Positions 54,620 to 64,000 of a DNA stretch of 64,000 nucleotides are shown here, piece after piece. The notes beneath the pieces were generated by a model. It saw nothing but the letters and a program-made list of their open reading frames with translations. It made no database searches and was not told the origin of the DNA. This stretch comes from Amblyomma americanum (taxonomy: Eukaryota; Arthropoda; Arachnida; Ixodida; Ixodidae): positions 156,040,599 to 156,104,598 of the forward strand of contig NC_135502.1 of the NCBI RefSeq assembly GCF_052857255.1, written 5' to 3'. Position numbers and translations under genes: made by a program. Position 1 is the stretch's first letter; every line of letters begins with the position of its first letter.

Positions 54620-55030
54620 TAAATGTACTGGAACGACATTTTTACTGCTGTCGTGTGACCGACAACACCTGAAACCCATGCAGCGGGCAAAACGTGGAAC
54701 TCGTGCGTTAATTTCCTAGGCTGATCAGTAATCCAAAAAAGCAATAATATCTTGAACACGGACACAGTACACATGTGCGTAAGTTCCTGGTTCAGAGATA
54801 ATTGCGGTTAATGTGAACTAAGTGCATAAAGTTCAGCAAGCACAGGAAAGCCAGTTGGATGCACCTCCTTCCGCGGCGGGCCTTCTTTTGAGGAACACTT
54901 GCCCCAGGCCATAATTTTGTTTTGGCGCCATGTTCTTATTTCTTCTTCATTCTCTGCTATTTTTACCGCATTATTTAATAACTGAATGCCAAAATCGTGT
55001 TCGGCAAAACCGGAGAGGGTCCTAACTCTT
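54620..55030. other. Intronic, no exon seen
   Basis: First intron of the BEND5-like gene beyond its donor at 55033. Confidence 0.45.
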
Positions 55031-55032
55031 AC

Positions 55033-55219
55033 CTGTCATATGGATGGACAATGGTGGCCTTGTAAAATCCGCCCCTGGTCGTGGTGTTGCCCTCCCTAAA
55101 CACATCATAGGGCTTCCCCTCTCAAAGTCGTCGATATCATGCGGTGCAAAATTTCGAACGTCGGCGTCCGATACGACGTAACGTTTCTCTTCGCTTTCGT
55201 ACTTGACAAGCACGAACAT
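55033..55219 (-). CDS. BEND5-like gene, first coding exon, with one-base frameshift
   Basis: ATG at 55217-55219 opens MFVLVKYESEEKRYVVSDAD, VRNFAPHDIDDFERG, closely like the N-terminal domain of BEND5 (M-x-x-x-V-+-Y, V-+-x-F-x-P, DF). After a GGGG run at about 55115 the sensible frame shifts by one: PYDVFREGNTTTRGGFYKAT and IVHPYD lead to the strong donor GACAG|GTAAGAG. One extra G would join the two parts. In the uncorrected frame translation would stay open to the donor with an unrelated tail. The upstream 5' UTR and promoter lie at 55220-55420, with no TATA-like signal that I trust. Confidence 0.75.
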
Positions 55220-55675
55220 TTTCTTGCCCCAACAGAGTCAGCTACGCGAGCACAGCAGAGCACACATTCACACTGCGCTAGGACTAAACTGCCGCGGATT
55301 CTTCGAAACGGTATGGATACGCCTAGTCGTGGCCGGAAACCAAATGTCTGCGTATTTTTCGGAAACCAAACCGCACCACTTTACCTTGTAAACAAGCATT
55401 TGTCTGTCATGTTGATTTCCGTTTAATTCTGGCAGCAGCGGTGACGGCGTACGGACTGGACCAACCAGCTTCCTGTAATTTTTCAGGGTAAGGCTCGTGC
55501 TTCTCAAGTGACCTGCTAGTTACCAAGTCCGTGTTGCTCCCTGCTCGAGGATCGGGCGTCTATCAACAACGCATTGCACACTTGCCTTCTGTACAATGGT
55601 TTCACCGTGACTGATTCGACACGCCTGCCATCTACGCAAGTTTAAAGAAAATCAGCGGACCGTTATCTCTTCCTC

Positions 55676-55694
55676 GGGGGGGGGGGGGGGGGGG
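55676..55694. repeat. Poly-G tract (19 G)
   Basis: A homopolymer in the LINE 5' region. Its length is likely to be unreliable in long-read assemblies. It can form G-quadruplex structure on this strand. Confidence 0.9.
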
Positions 55695-55923
55695 CGTTGT
55701 ATTCGTTGGAGCATTTTGGTCATTCTGGAAGCAGCGGTGACGGCGTACGGACTGGAGCTAACCAGCTTCCTGCAGTTTTTCAGGTTGGTTGAAATCTTTC
55801 TTATAAAGTGTCCTAGACACAATGCTGATAGTTTCGTCGCTGCTGCTGCCACAGGTGTCCACTTTGATGTCGTAGAATTTTCTTCGGAGTGCTTTTTTAG
55901 CTATTGGCTTTCGCCATTCGGCA

Positions 55924-56743
55924 ATGTCGGGAACTGAGCAGGGTGCCCTAGGGGTTGTTGCAAAAGCTCTGGAAACGCACCCTAGCACTATCAAAGAAGT
56001 TGTGAAGACTTACCGAACCCGTAGTCAAGCTAGATGCATTCGCCACAAAAATAAGAAAAGATGTAGCCAAGGTTGATGCTTCAAGTACTGAAATCCACAC
56101 TGAACTTGGTGGCATTCGTAGCTCCATTGGGTTTATGATTTATGATTTTGAAGAATTTAAGAGGGATATTGAAAGCTACAAGGAGGAACTCGCTGAAGTG
56201 AAGGCCGAAGGTGCGCAATGTCGCGCGGCGAAGAAAGAGTTGAAGGAGGAGGTTAAACAGGCAAGGAAGGAGATAATATGGCTGAAACAATATAGTAAAA
56301 ACATGAACCTTGAAATTCAAGGACTTCCGGTTGCAGCTAATGAGGACCTAGCCAAGGCTGTTGCGGACTTTGCAAAATGTCTGGGCACAAGTGTTACTGA
56401 CGGTGACATTGAAGTAGTGCATCGTGTGCTTTCGAAGGATAAGGAGAGACCTAATTTTGTGGTAAAGTTCGTCTCAAGAACTGCTCGTGAAAAGTTGTTG
56501 TCAGCTGCTCGGAAGAAAACTCTGAAAGCAGATAGGCTGGGATTCCACGCAAGCGATGTCGTGTACATAAATGAGCATTTGTGTGTCGAGAGCAAGATGC
56601 TGCTGGGTAAAGCACGAAAGCTCAAAAAGGAGAAAAGTTGGAAGTACGTGTGGGTGTCACAAGGAAAGATTTTAATGCGCAAAAGTGAGAACTCTTCAAT
56701 CCTGCATGTTACCTGTGAGGCTGACCTGGCGAAGGTCGCTTAA
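55924..56743 (+). pseudogene. LINE ORF1 (coiled coil, RRM-like and FP-C-like C terminus)
   Basis: ATG at 55924 gives MSGTEQGALGVVAKALETHP. One shift near 56015 leads to KLDAFATKIRKDVAKVDASS. The 202-codon open part from 56135 carries a coiled coil (EFKRDIESYKEELAEVKAEG), NMNLEIQGLPVAANEDLAKA (RRM start) and a C-terminal block YINEHLCVESKMLLGKARKL, KEKSWKYVWVSQGKILMRKS. ORF1 of this class packages LINE RNA. A single indel is the only break. Confidence 0.85.
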
Positions 56744-57179
56744 ACGTTTTTGTTTTCAGCACATGGACCGCCAAATAGAATGTCACTTGACAAGTATAAT
56801 AACTGGAAACATATCAATATGACTTCTCTTGTTTGTGTTCTTCGTTATAAAGATTTTCAGACTGATATTTAAAGCAGCTGCTTACTGCTTCATCTCCCTT
56901 GTTTCTGCCATCGATGTTAGACTAACCATTAATGAGGTGTGTAAATACCTGTGTGATGGCTGTACTGGGAGGGCCTGTACTGCCTGTTTCCTCAATGTAG
57001 ATTTAATATTTGGTTGACTTTTATGCCGTGCTCCTAAAGGGTACAAGTTGTGCACAGACATAGTCAAAAAACAGTTTCTGTGCCATGCTATAAGTATGCC
57101 CATTGCAGTTTACATTTGAAGATTTTCAAAGCTTCTTTTTTTGAACTCTTTTGGGTTTTTCTTATGAATATCGCTAATA

Positions 57180-59747
57180 GATTGCAACATACCGTATCTC
57201 CGAGATCATTGCATCAGCGGCATCAGTGATTTTTTGACACCTTACGAGCTGAGCACCCGTTATAAGCCAAAAAGCGGTGACATTTCGTTTCTGCATCTGA
57301 ATACTCGATCAGCGCGAAACAAAAGCGATGATATATGTGCTTTTCTTTCCAGCTTTATCTTTACATTTGACGTTGTCATGATCTCTGAGACATGGTACGA
57401 AAGCCACTCTGCTGTTCTTAATCTACCTGAATGCTCCACATTTTTCCTTAACCGGAGCTCTAAGAGAGGGGGAGGGAGATTGCGATGCTGTCTAAAACGT
57501 TGCTAAAATGCGAATTACTTGACAATTTTTGTTTTGTAACCGATGACTACGAGGTACTTACCCTAAAATCTAATTCCTTGCTTTTTACTGTCACATACCA
57601 CCCACACAGAGGAAGCAGTAACAAATTCCTCCATTTTATAGACGAGTACTTCAGCTGGGTAAATGATCATAAATGCACACTTGCATTAGAATTGGACTTG
57701 AACATAAACTTGGTTGAAAATTCAGCACTTCAACAAGAGTTCTACACTATACTAGAGACCAACGCATTTTTCAATATCATAAATCAACCAACAAGCATTA
57801 CGCCCGAAATATCAACGCTACTAGACACCTTCATTACTAATGCATGTGATAAATTGTCAGTATCCAGTGCACTGGAAGCTGATCTCAGTGATCACCTGCC
57901 AATTTATTTAAATACAAATCTCACAGTCTCCCTAACAAAGCTGCAAAAAGGTTTGCTATGCGTGTTCAAGACATAACTCTGACTACTTTACGAACGTTTT
58001 ATGATAAACTGTCGCAAGTAAACTGAAGCAGCGTCTATGAGGAAACCAATTGTTGATGACGCTTATGGTATTTTCATTTCCACCCACAAGCAGCTGTATT
58101 GTGAGTCTATTCCATACAAAACAAGAGTCCGAGCTTCGAAGGCGCGTAAGCCGTGGATAACAAAGGAATACCTAAAGGCGATAAGAATTAAAAACATACT
58201 TTTTAAGTGCTTTCTTAAAACAAAAGAAATTCACGATCTGAAGAAATTTAAGGCTGCGAGAAATAAAACTAACAGTATCAATCGGCAAGCCAAAAGAAAC
58301 TATATGAGTAACCAATTTAACGACAAAGTAATGAAGCACTAAGATATTATTTGGGGGAGGCTCAATAAGTTGCTGAACCTAAAAGAGAAGACTGTAGTAG
58401 ATGAAATAGTCACACATGGCACTCACGTGTCCGGTTCTCAACTAGCAGATGCTTTCAATAATTTCTTCGTGTCCATTGCAGAGGGCACGCAGTTCAACCA
58501 ATACCTCAACAGCATGAGTCAAAAGGTTAGCGAAACCGGGTTTTTAACCTCTGTTAAAACTAACGAAGTTCTCTCGGGCCTACAGTTGCTGGAAAATAGT
58601 AAAAGTAAGTACATTGACGACCTCCAAATATTGCCAGCAAAGTATATATCCCACATACTTGCACGATAATAGAATACATAATAAATTTGGCATTTTCCTC
58701 AGGAACTTTTCCCAAAAAGCTGCAGATTGCTAAGATTACCATAATTTTTAAAGGAGGAGACGAAATTATTATTATTCCTTAAACTTGAGCACTATGAATT
58801 TCGTGGCACATTCCTTCAGCTTTTAATACCTTATTTAGAGCACAGCCAGCAACGGGTTGTAAATAACAATTCTTCATCCCTCTTAATATTCATTCATTCC
58901 GGCGTACCGCAAGGCAGTATTCATGGACGTACATTGTTTAACATCTATATTAACGATATTGTGAACATTGACAACAGCGCTAAATGTATAATGTACGCAG
59001 ATGACGTCAGTGTATTTTATAGGGATAAAACAGTTAATGAGTTCCCATTAAACGCTAATGACATTGCGCTAATTGGTCGATTGAAGCGCTGAATCTTTAT
59101 TGAAAATAAACGCTACCGAAACTAAAGCTGTACTTTTTAGAGCTAAGAACAAATCACTAGAACATTTACCTACACTAACGCTTGGTTCTCAAAGCATTGA
59201 AATAGCGGCGTTAGTAAAGTGCCTAGGTGTGACACTGCAGTGCAATCTTTCCTGGGACATACACATCGACAATCTGGCTAAAAAACTTGCAAAATGCGTA
59301 GGCATGTTATACAAAGTACGCTCTTTACTACCTCTGAGTGTTAGACTTCTATTTTATAACGCACTATTTCTATCTAACCTTTCATATTGTCACCTGGTGT
59401 GGGGTACAACAGCATGGTCAAATATATATAGGTTACAGAAAACAGAGAAAAAGGTCATTCGTATCATTGCAAATGTCCCGTTTACGGCTCGCACTGAACC
59501 ACTTTTTGCATCATTAAAAGTAACCCAAATTAATTACCTATATATATTATTGCTACTAAAACGATATGAAAGAAAACAGAAAAATCATGACGCATTCTTT
59601 GATGGCACAGCTAACTTACGGCCCAAAGCTATTTACTACCCAACACGTAACAACGTCTGGTATGTGCCATCCTTTCGTACTAATTACGATCGTCAAATGC
59701 TCCGACATATAATTCCAGCATTTCTTAATCGGCGCATTGAGTCCTGA
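57180..59747 (+). pseudogene. LINE ORF2, internally deleted in the RT core
   Basis: Endonuclease: ISFLHLNTRSARNKSDDIC, FDVVMISETWYESHSAV, FLNRSSKRGGGR, a shift at about 57490, DYEVLTLKSNSLLFTVTYHP, and LSDHLPIY. After the linker, FKGGDEIIII at 58750 passes directly to LEHYEFRGTFLQLLIPYLEH, so about 100 codons containing the first RT motifs and the catalytic motif A are gone. HSGVPQGSIHGRTLFNIYIN and CIMYADDVSVFYRDK (Y-A-D-D) remain, followed by an open C-terminal part from 59100 (LGVTLQCNLSWDIHIDNLAK). Confidence 0.85.
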
Positions 59748-60069
59748 GGAACTGATAATAGTCATTTTTTCTTGCTGCTAGTTTTCTCATCCATTCTTCA
59801 TTTTTCTTTTCTTTTTGTTATTCTTCGTTTTGCATTATTCAGTGTTCCTGAGCGCTTCGTCTTAATTCTGCCGACTTCACTTACTTAATATTGCAAGAGG
59901 ATGTTCACTATTTTTTTTATTGAATATGGTGGTTACGTATGCACTGTAGTCTTCTTTATTGTCCTGTCCGTGTTCTGTCGCTGCCGGTTTTTTGTACGGG
60001 GGTGCACCCCTCGGCCAAGCCAGTCATAGGCATGATGTTAAAATAAAGGTATTTGAATATTTGAATTTA

Positions 60070-61064
60070 TTTTTTATTTCATATGTCCGCGACAAGAGGC
60101 TCGTGAAAATAAAATATAGCCTAATACTCATGCGCGTATACACGTGAATATGTACTGAAAAAATAAAAAATAAGGGGTCAGATACTTCATACCGAGTACT
60201 AGTAGGACCAAAAAGCCCAAGAGTGGCTCTTAATGCAAGAGAAGTATTAAATGCCAACTTGCAATTGAAGTACAAAGTACGCAGAAGATATATTGAGGTG
60301 CCCTGTATATTCGAGTCTATAACAGGCCAATAGTTTTTTTTAATCACAAGATATAGAACTCTTAGGTCGGCTTAGATTCCACGGGACCAGTAAAACGCAC
60401 GAGAAAACTCCCACAGGCCGCTTTAAACACGCATCCCGGAAATCCTGGTTGAGCACTCGTTTCAAAAGAGCAGCACTACCAACCACTTAATTGACTGCAC
60501 AGGAGATTAGAAACTGTACAATGAGGAGAGTGATAAGGAGGCCAGTGATGGCAAGGACAAATGAGCGGGAGTAGGTTCACATGAAAGAAATGCCATTTTC
60601 GTGCTGTTACTGCTTAACAATCCGATCTATTCGACCATTAACTTTCAAGCGTCAATCGGCTTAAATTCTTGGCCGTGGCCTAGATTCGAGTAAATATACT
60701 GTATAGCTAACTCGATCAGGCAAATGGTACTGCACATATTCGCATGATTTTGTGCATGCTGTAAAGGACAGAAAAAAGTTGATGCCCCGAATAATGTTCA
60801 GCCGTATTAATGGTGTCAATCGCAACAAAAAGAGAGACAAAAACAGAATTAGGCCACCAGCTGATCGACGGGATGCAGTCTAGCAAATTCTATTCCAATA
60901 GCTAGAGTGTACGCGTACACTAGCTATATAATAGTTGGTTATTCATAACACAAGTGCTCTGGCATAAAAAGGGGTGACACAAATAAATACGTTGACGCTG
61001 CGTCTCCCGTGTTTATTTGTGTGTGTTATACGTGATTGCATCGTTATGCACTTAATACAATAAT
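60070..61064. repeat. Non-coding; contains a near-palindrome at 60899-60926
   Basis: ATAGCTAGAGTGTACG is followed by CGTACACTAGCTAT, self-complementary apart from two bases. Otherwise no gene or known element. Confidence 0.55.
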
Positions 61065-61330
61065 TTGTTGCTCAATATGTAGCACGTATTATCGCGATCG
61101 AAAGAAACGCGAACAACGCGACGCCTACGCGCTCCGATGTTCATATTTCTTTTGATCGCGTTTTTACATGACGTTCGTCCTAGAATGCATCACGGACGAC
61201 TCTATAGCGCCTTTTGTGCTACCACCGAAGTAAAAGCGTGATGAAAAGAAATGCGACAAGTTAAGCGCGTACGCTCCTCGTTGTTCTCCTTCCTTTCGAT
61301 CACGATAGTACGCGTATGTATACTCAGATG
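61065..61330. repeat. Foldback element, arms of about 100 bp
   Basis: Left TATTATCGCGATCGAAAGAA, AACAACGCGACGCCTACGCG. The right arm in reverse complement reads TACTATCGTGATCGAAAGGA, AACAACGAGGAGCGTACGCG. Pairing continues inward through ATTTCTTTTGATCGCGTTTT against ATTTCTTTTCATCACGCTTT. The arms are diverged. Confidence 0.7.
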
Positions 61331-61722
61331 TGGGACGGCGCAAATTACATCGGAAATGTGAATTGCATGCAACGCGCATCTAAACCGCACTGTCTGCTTT
61401 TGATATGCAGTCCAGCGTATTAACTGTGAGTAGATATATTCTCCGCCATGCAGCTCGCAATGAATGTCGGTTCGACGTTCATAAACGATTCCCCACGTCA
61501 GGCTCTTAATTCGACCACCCCTCTTTTGTGAAGAAACCAGAAAGTACAGCTAGTGCGGCACAGGCGGAGCCTTCAGAAGCTCTGATGAGTTAAAATTCAA
61601 GAGATATATGCGATGCGTACATGGGTATAACGAGCCATACAACATAGCACGCGAAGTTTTGAGCTCTGAACTTTTGACCCAAGGCGCACATTCCTCTGGT
61701 TGTGATAATACCGCCTTGAAGG

Positions 61723-61812
61723 TATACTGGTGAGCGCTATCAAAATACGGAAAGGGACGAACACACAGGACGATTATGTATTTCGCCGTATTTGATAGCG
61801 CTCACCAATACG
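61723..61812. repeat. Short hairpin, 27-bp arms
   Basis: TACTGGTGAGCGCTATCAAA pairs with TTTGATAGCGCTCACCAATA around a 35-bp loop containing GACGAACACACAGGACGA. That loop motif resembles the terminal arms of the PLE at 53774, so this may be a solo PLE terminal hairpin. Confidence 0.6.
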
Positions 61813-62043
61813 TTCAATGATGCATTTCCAACTAGTCCCACTAGTCGCTCTTTTGATTATACCGGCCTCCCAAATGGAAAATTACGTTACGCATTGAAAG
61901 ATCCCAGTTTGGGTTCCTCTTTCGAGTGACGGTCGGTGAACAGGCTGTGCGGAAAGAGAACAAAAAGCCACCAGTATAGACTTTTTACACAATATATCAT
62001 CTGAACCCCTGGCCAACTATTTTTTGACGGGGAAAATATAAGA

Positions 62044-62312
62044 ACTTGGTTTTTGAGGAAAGAAATGGCCTCACATCTCCGTGCACGGATACCCGAACAG
62101 GCCGTAAGGGAAGGAATGAAGGGGGAATTGAAGGAATAAAGGAAGGGGGAAGTGCTGCAGTGGAGAGCTCAGGAATAATTTCGACCCTGGGGATTTTTAA
62201 TATGCACTACAATCGCATAGCATGCGGGCGCCTTTTGCGCATCGCCTCCATGGAAACGCGGCCGCCGCGGAAGGGTTAGAACCCGGGCAGCCTTTAGTAA
62301 GCCCCGCCACGG
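62044..62312 (-). repeat. Ruka-like SINE, diverged, minus
   Basis: Same order of blocks as 41956-42274: TTGGTTTTTGAGGAAAGAAA, CAGGCCGTAAGGGAAGGAAT, GGAATAATTTCGACCCTGGG, and the tRNA head complement GAACCCGGGCAGCC. Many differences mark it as older. Confidence 0.75.
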
Positions 62313-62344
62313 TACGTGGCTTAATAGTTCAAATCAAACGACAC

Positions 62345-62420
62345 CTGAGGTGGCGGTTCACTGCGCTCGATCCTGAGAAGAGGACTGAGAACTCGTGTTC
62401 GATTCCAGCCACGGTGGACT
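62345..62420 (+). repeat. tRNA-like SINE head fragment
   Basis: GAGGTGGCGGTTCACTGCGC and GTGTTCGATTCCAGCCACGG resemble box A and box B of family A SINEs. No body follows. Confidence 0.4.
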
Positions 62421-62556
62421 AGAGCTCGTTTAGAAGGTTCAACACAAAGCCAACGAGTGAGCCCTCCACAATCCAACCCAATCTAATGCGTTTATATTTA
62501 GGCTACGGTCACGTTCACTTTCCTTTCTTCCTGGCGCGGAGTCGCATCTAACCAAC

Positions 62557-64000
62557 GTGAGGCCGGCAGCACCGGCAAAACTTTTGCCTATCGTACGTAA
62601 AGCGATAAGTACTCCTCGTCGCAAGCGGTACCGTCAGTACTTGGAGCCCGGGCAGCCGTGGGATGTGCCGAGGCAGACGGCGTACAACGATGAGCTGAAG
62701 AGAGCTCGACGCGCTGACGCTAGCAACTTGGATAGTGTGACAAAAGGCGACGAGTCCGATTATGCGCACGGAAGCCGAAGTTAAGACAGTTCCAGCCACT
62801 CAGGAGACGATACTAGCTGTGTTGATGGATATGAAGCGCCTGCCGATTTCTTTTATTGCCACAAAGAAGCAATCGGCGATGTTGATCACCCTGTCGGATG
62901 AAAACCAGAGGAAATGTGCAGCAACGGCCGCCCTGCGAACGAATACGAGTCGACATCGCTGACTGACGTCGGCGAGCGTAGCGAAGGCGGCACTCCCAAC
63001 ACAGATGAATGGGCATCTTTCAATGAGGCGGGCGAGAGAGGCGATGGGGGCCTTCCGAACGACGAAGAGCCAGCGTCATTCAGTGAATGTAATAAAAACT
63101 TCGACGCTATTTCGAAGAATGTGCAAAAAAATCCCTGCCCAACCAGGCCATAAACAATGCACAGGCCATCCTTCTAATTTTGACGTAGGTTGTGCACGCA
63201 GGCGTCTCTTGGACCCAAGGAGAGGGGCTGTTGAAGCTCATCAACACGCTTTGTGGCAGTGACGTGTAGCCTGACACCACACACATGTTTAGGAAGATGT
63301 GGGAGACTGAAATGGACTCCTTTCGGGACCACTTCTTTTGCCAGGTTTGCGTTCGCTACTTTGGAAGCAAAGGGAGGACGGAAACAACACACACATTCAC
63401 ATGCACGCATTGCAACACCACGCAGATGGTGCGGCGGCTGATAGCAAGAGGCGACTTCTTTATAATTTTCAACCTGAAGGAGCAAATCTACGACATCGTT
63501 TCACAGTACTCTGGGTTACTGTTTCAGCGATTGAAACAAATGGCCTCGACTGTACCTTCCATGTATGCAGATATCACAGATGGACGGCTATATCTAAGCA
63601 CAAGAAGCCAACTAAAGGCAAAATGGAGTGACCTGACAGTAACTATGAACACAGATCGATCACCAGTTTTTTAATCCAGTAAGGCTAGTGTGTGGCCTGT
63701 TCAGCTACTCATAAATGAGCTGCCTTTCAACATTCGGTTCCATAATGTAATTGTGGTGGCGCTGTGGTTTGCGAAGACCCATCCTCCTCAACATAAATTT
63801 ATGAAGGCGTTTGTCAGGGCGTTTAATGACATTGGCACCATAGTGCGGAAGCATGCCTCTGAAACTGTGCTGCCTAGACTGACTGTGGCATGCTACTGTA
63901 TTGACTCGCCAGCCAGGTCATCTTTGCTTAACATGAAGCAGTTCAATGCATATTTCTGGTGCTCGTGGTGCCTGCAGAAGAGAACTCCTGTCGATGGTAA
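62557..64000 (+). pseudogene. EnSpm/CACTA (TNP2-like) transposase relic, runs off right edge
   Basis: N-terminal block KRYRQYLEPGQPWDVPRQTA then YNDELKRARRA, an acidic spacer with frame changes, and from 63140 one frame: LPNQAINNAQAILLILT, a TAG, VVHAGVSWTQGEGLLKLINT, another TAG, and then FCQVCVRYFG...TFTCTHCN (C-x2-C pairs, a zinc ribbon), VTMNTDRSPVF, a TAA, SSKASVWPVQLLINELPFN and LLNMKQFNAYFWCSWCLQKR. This order matches metazoan TNP2-like transposases. The assignment is from memory of the family and should be confirmed. At least three nonsense codons make it non-functional. Confidence 0.65.

Larger units (their letters stand above)
55426..60066 (+). mobile_element. CR1/jockey-group LINE, decayed, with repeated 5' unit
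   Basis: A 64-bp unit (ATTCTGGCAGCAGCGGTGAC to TTTTTCAGGGT) at 55426-55489 recurs at 55722-55785, like promoter monomers of a LINE 5' UTR. A run of 19 G lies between them (55676-55694). ORF1 and ORF2 relics follow, then a 3' end at CAAGCCAGTCATAGGCATGA and a TTTGAATATTTGAAT tail near 60047-60062. Whether the first unit belongs to the same insertion is inferred. Confidence 0.75.

Overview
The window is animal nuclear DNA, most likely from a hard tick (Ixodida). It has introns with GT/AG borders and very low coding density. It holds several tRNA-derived SINEs, including Ruka-like copies (a SINE family described from Rhipicephalus), and many other transposable elements: RTE, jockey/CR1-group and RNase H-bearing LINEs, Penelope-like elements (PLEs), Ty3/gypsy, Tigger/pogo, and an EnSpm/TNP2-like relic. 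There are no operons, rRNAs or CRISPR arrays.

Left part (1-16 kb). The 5' end of a Tigger transposon with a CENP-B-like HTH runs off the left edge. A possible 3' exon with AATAAA follows at 1.5-1.7 kb. A PLE relic (2.3-3.25 kb) has a GIY-YIG domain and a hammerhead-like tail. At 4.4-11.7 kb there is a three-layer nest: an RTE LINE cut by a Ty3/gypsy element, whose gag is itself cut by a 5'-truncated RNase H LINE. Target duplications at both joints prove the order. Two PLE copies lie head to head at 13.0-15.8 kb.

Middle (16-28 kb). This is mostly AT-rich intergenic or intronic sequence with a LINE 3' end, SINEs, a Tigger-type non-autonomous element and a few weak minus-strand exon candidates.

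28.6-55.2 kb. The main host gene is a BEND5-like BEN-domain gene on the minus strand. I assembled it from seven exons whose splice sites and phases agree at every joint I could test (55033-55219; a gap; 52188-52401; 51086-51162; 38363-38462; 33118-33176; 30602-30824; 28638-28753). Its introns hold PLEs, SINEs, a Tigger MITE and a composite LINE (41.5-51.1 kb) containing a Ruka SINE and a nearly intact jockey/CR1-group LINE. The gene copy has two apparent lesions: a one-base frameshift in a G run in exon 1 and an in-frame TAG in the coiled-coil exon. It is either a pseudogene, a mutated allele or an imperfect assembly.

Right part (55.4-64 kb). A decayed LINE with ORF1 and ORF2 has lost part of its RT core. 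After it come foldback and hairpin repeats, a Ruka-like SINE, and a nonsense-riddled EnSpm/TNP2-like transposase that runs off the right edge.

I found no wholly new system. The strongest observations are the BEND5-like gene with its two lesions, a LINE whose ORF1 and ORF2 share one frame separated only by UAG with no usable AUG, the dated nested insertions, and PLE hairpins carrying hammerhead-like cores.
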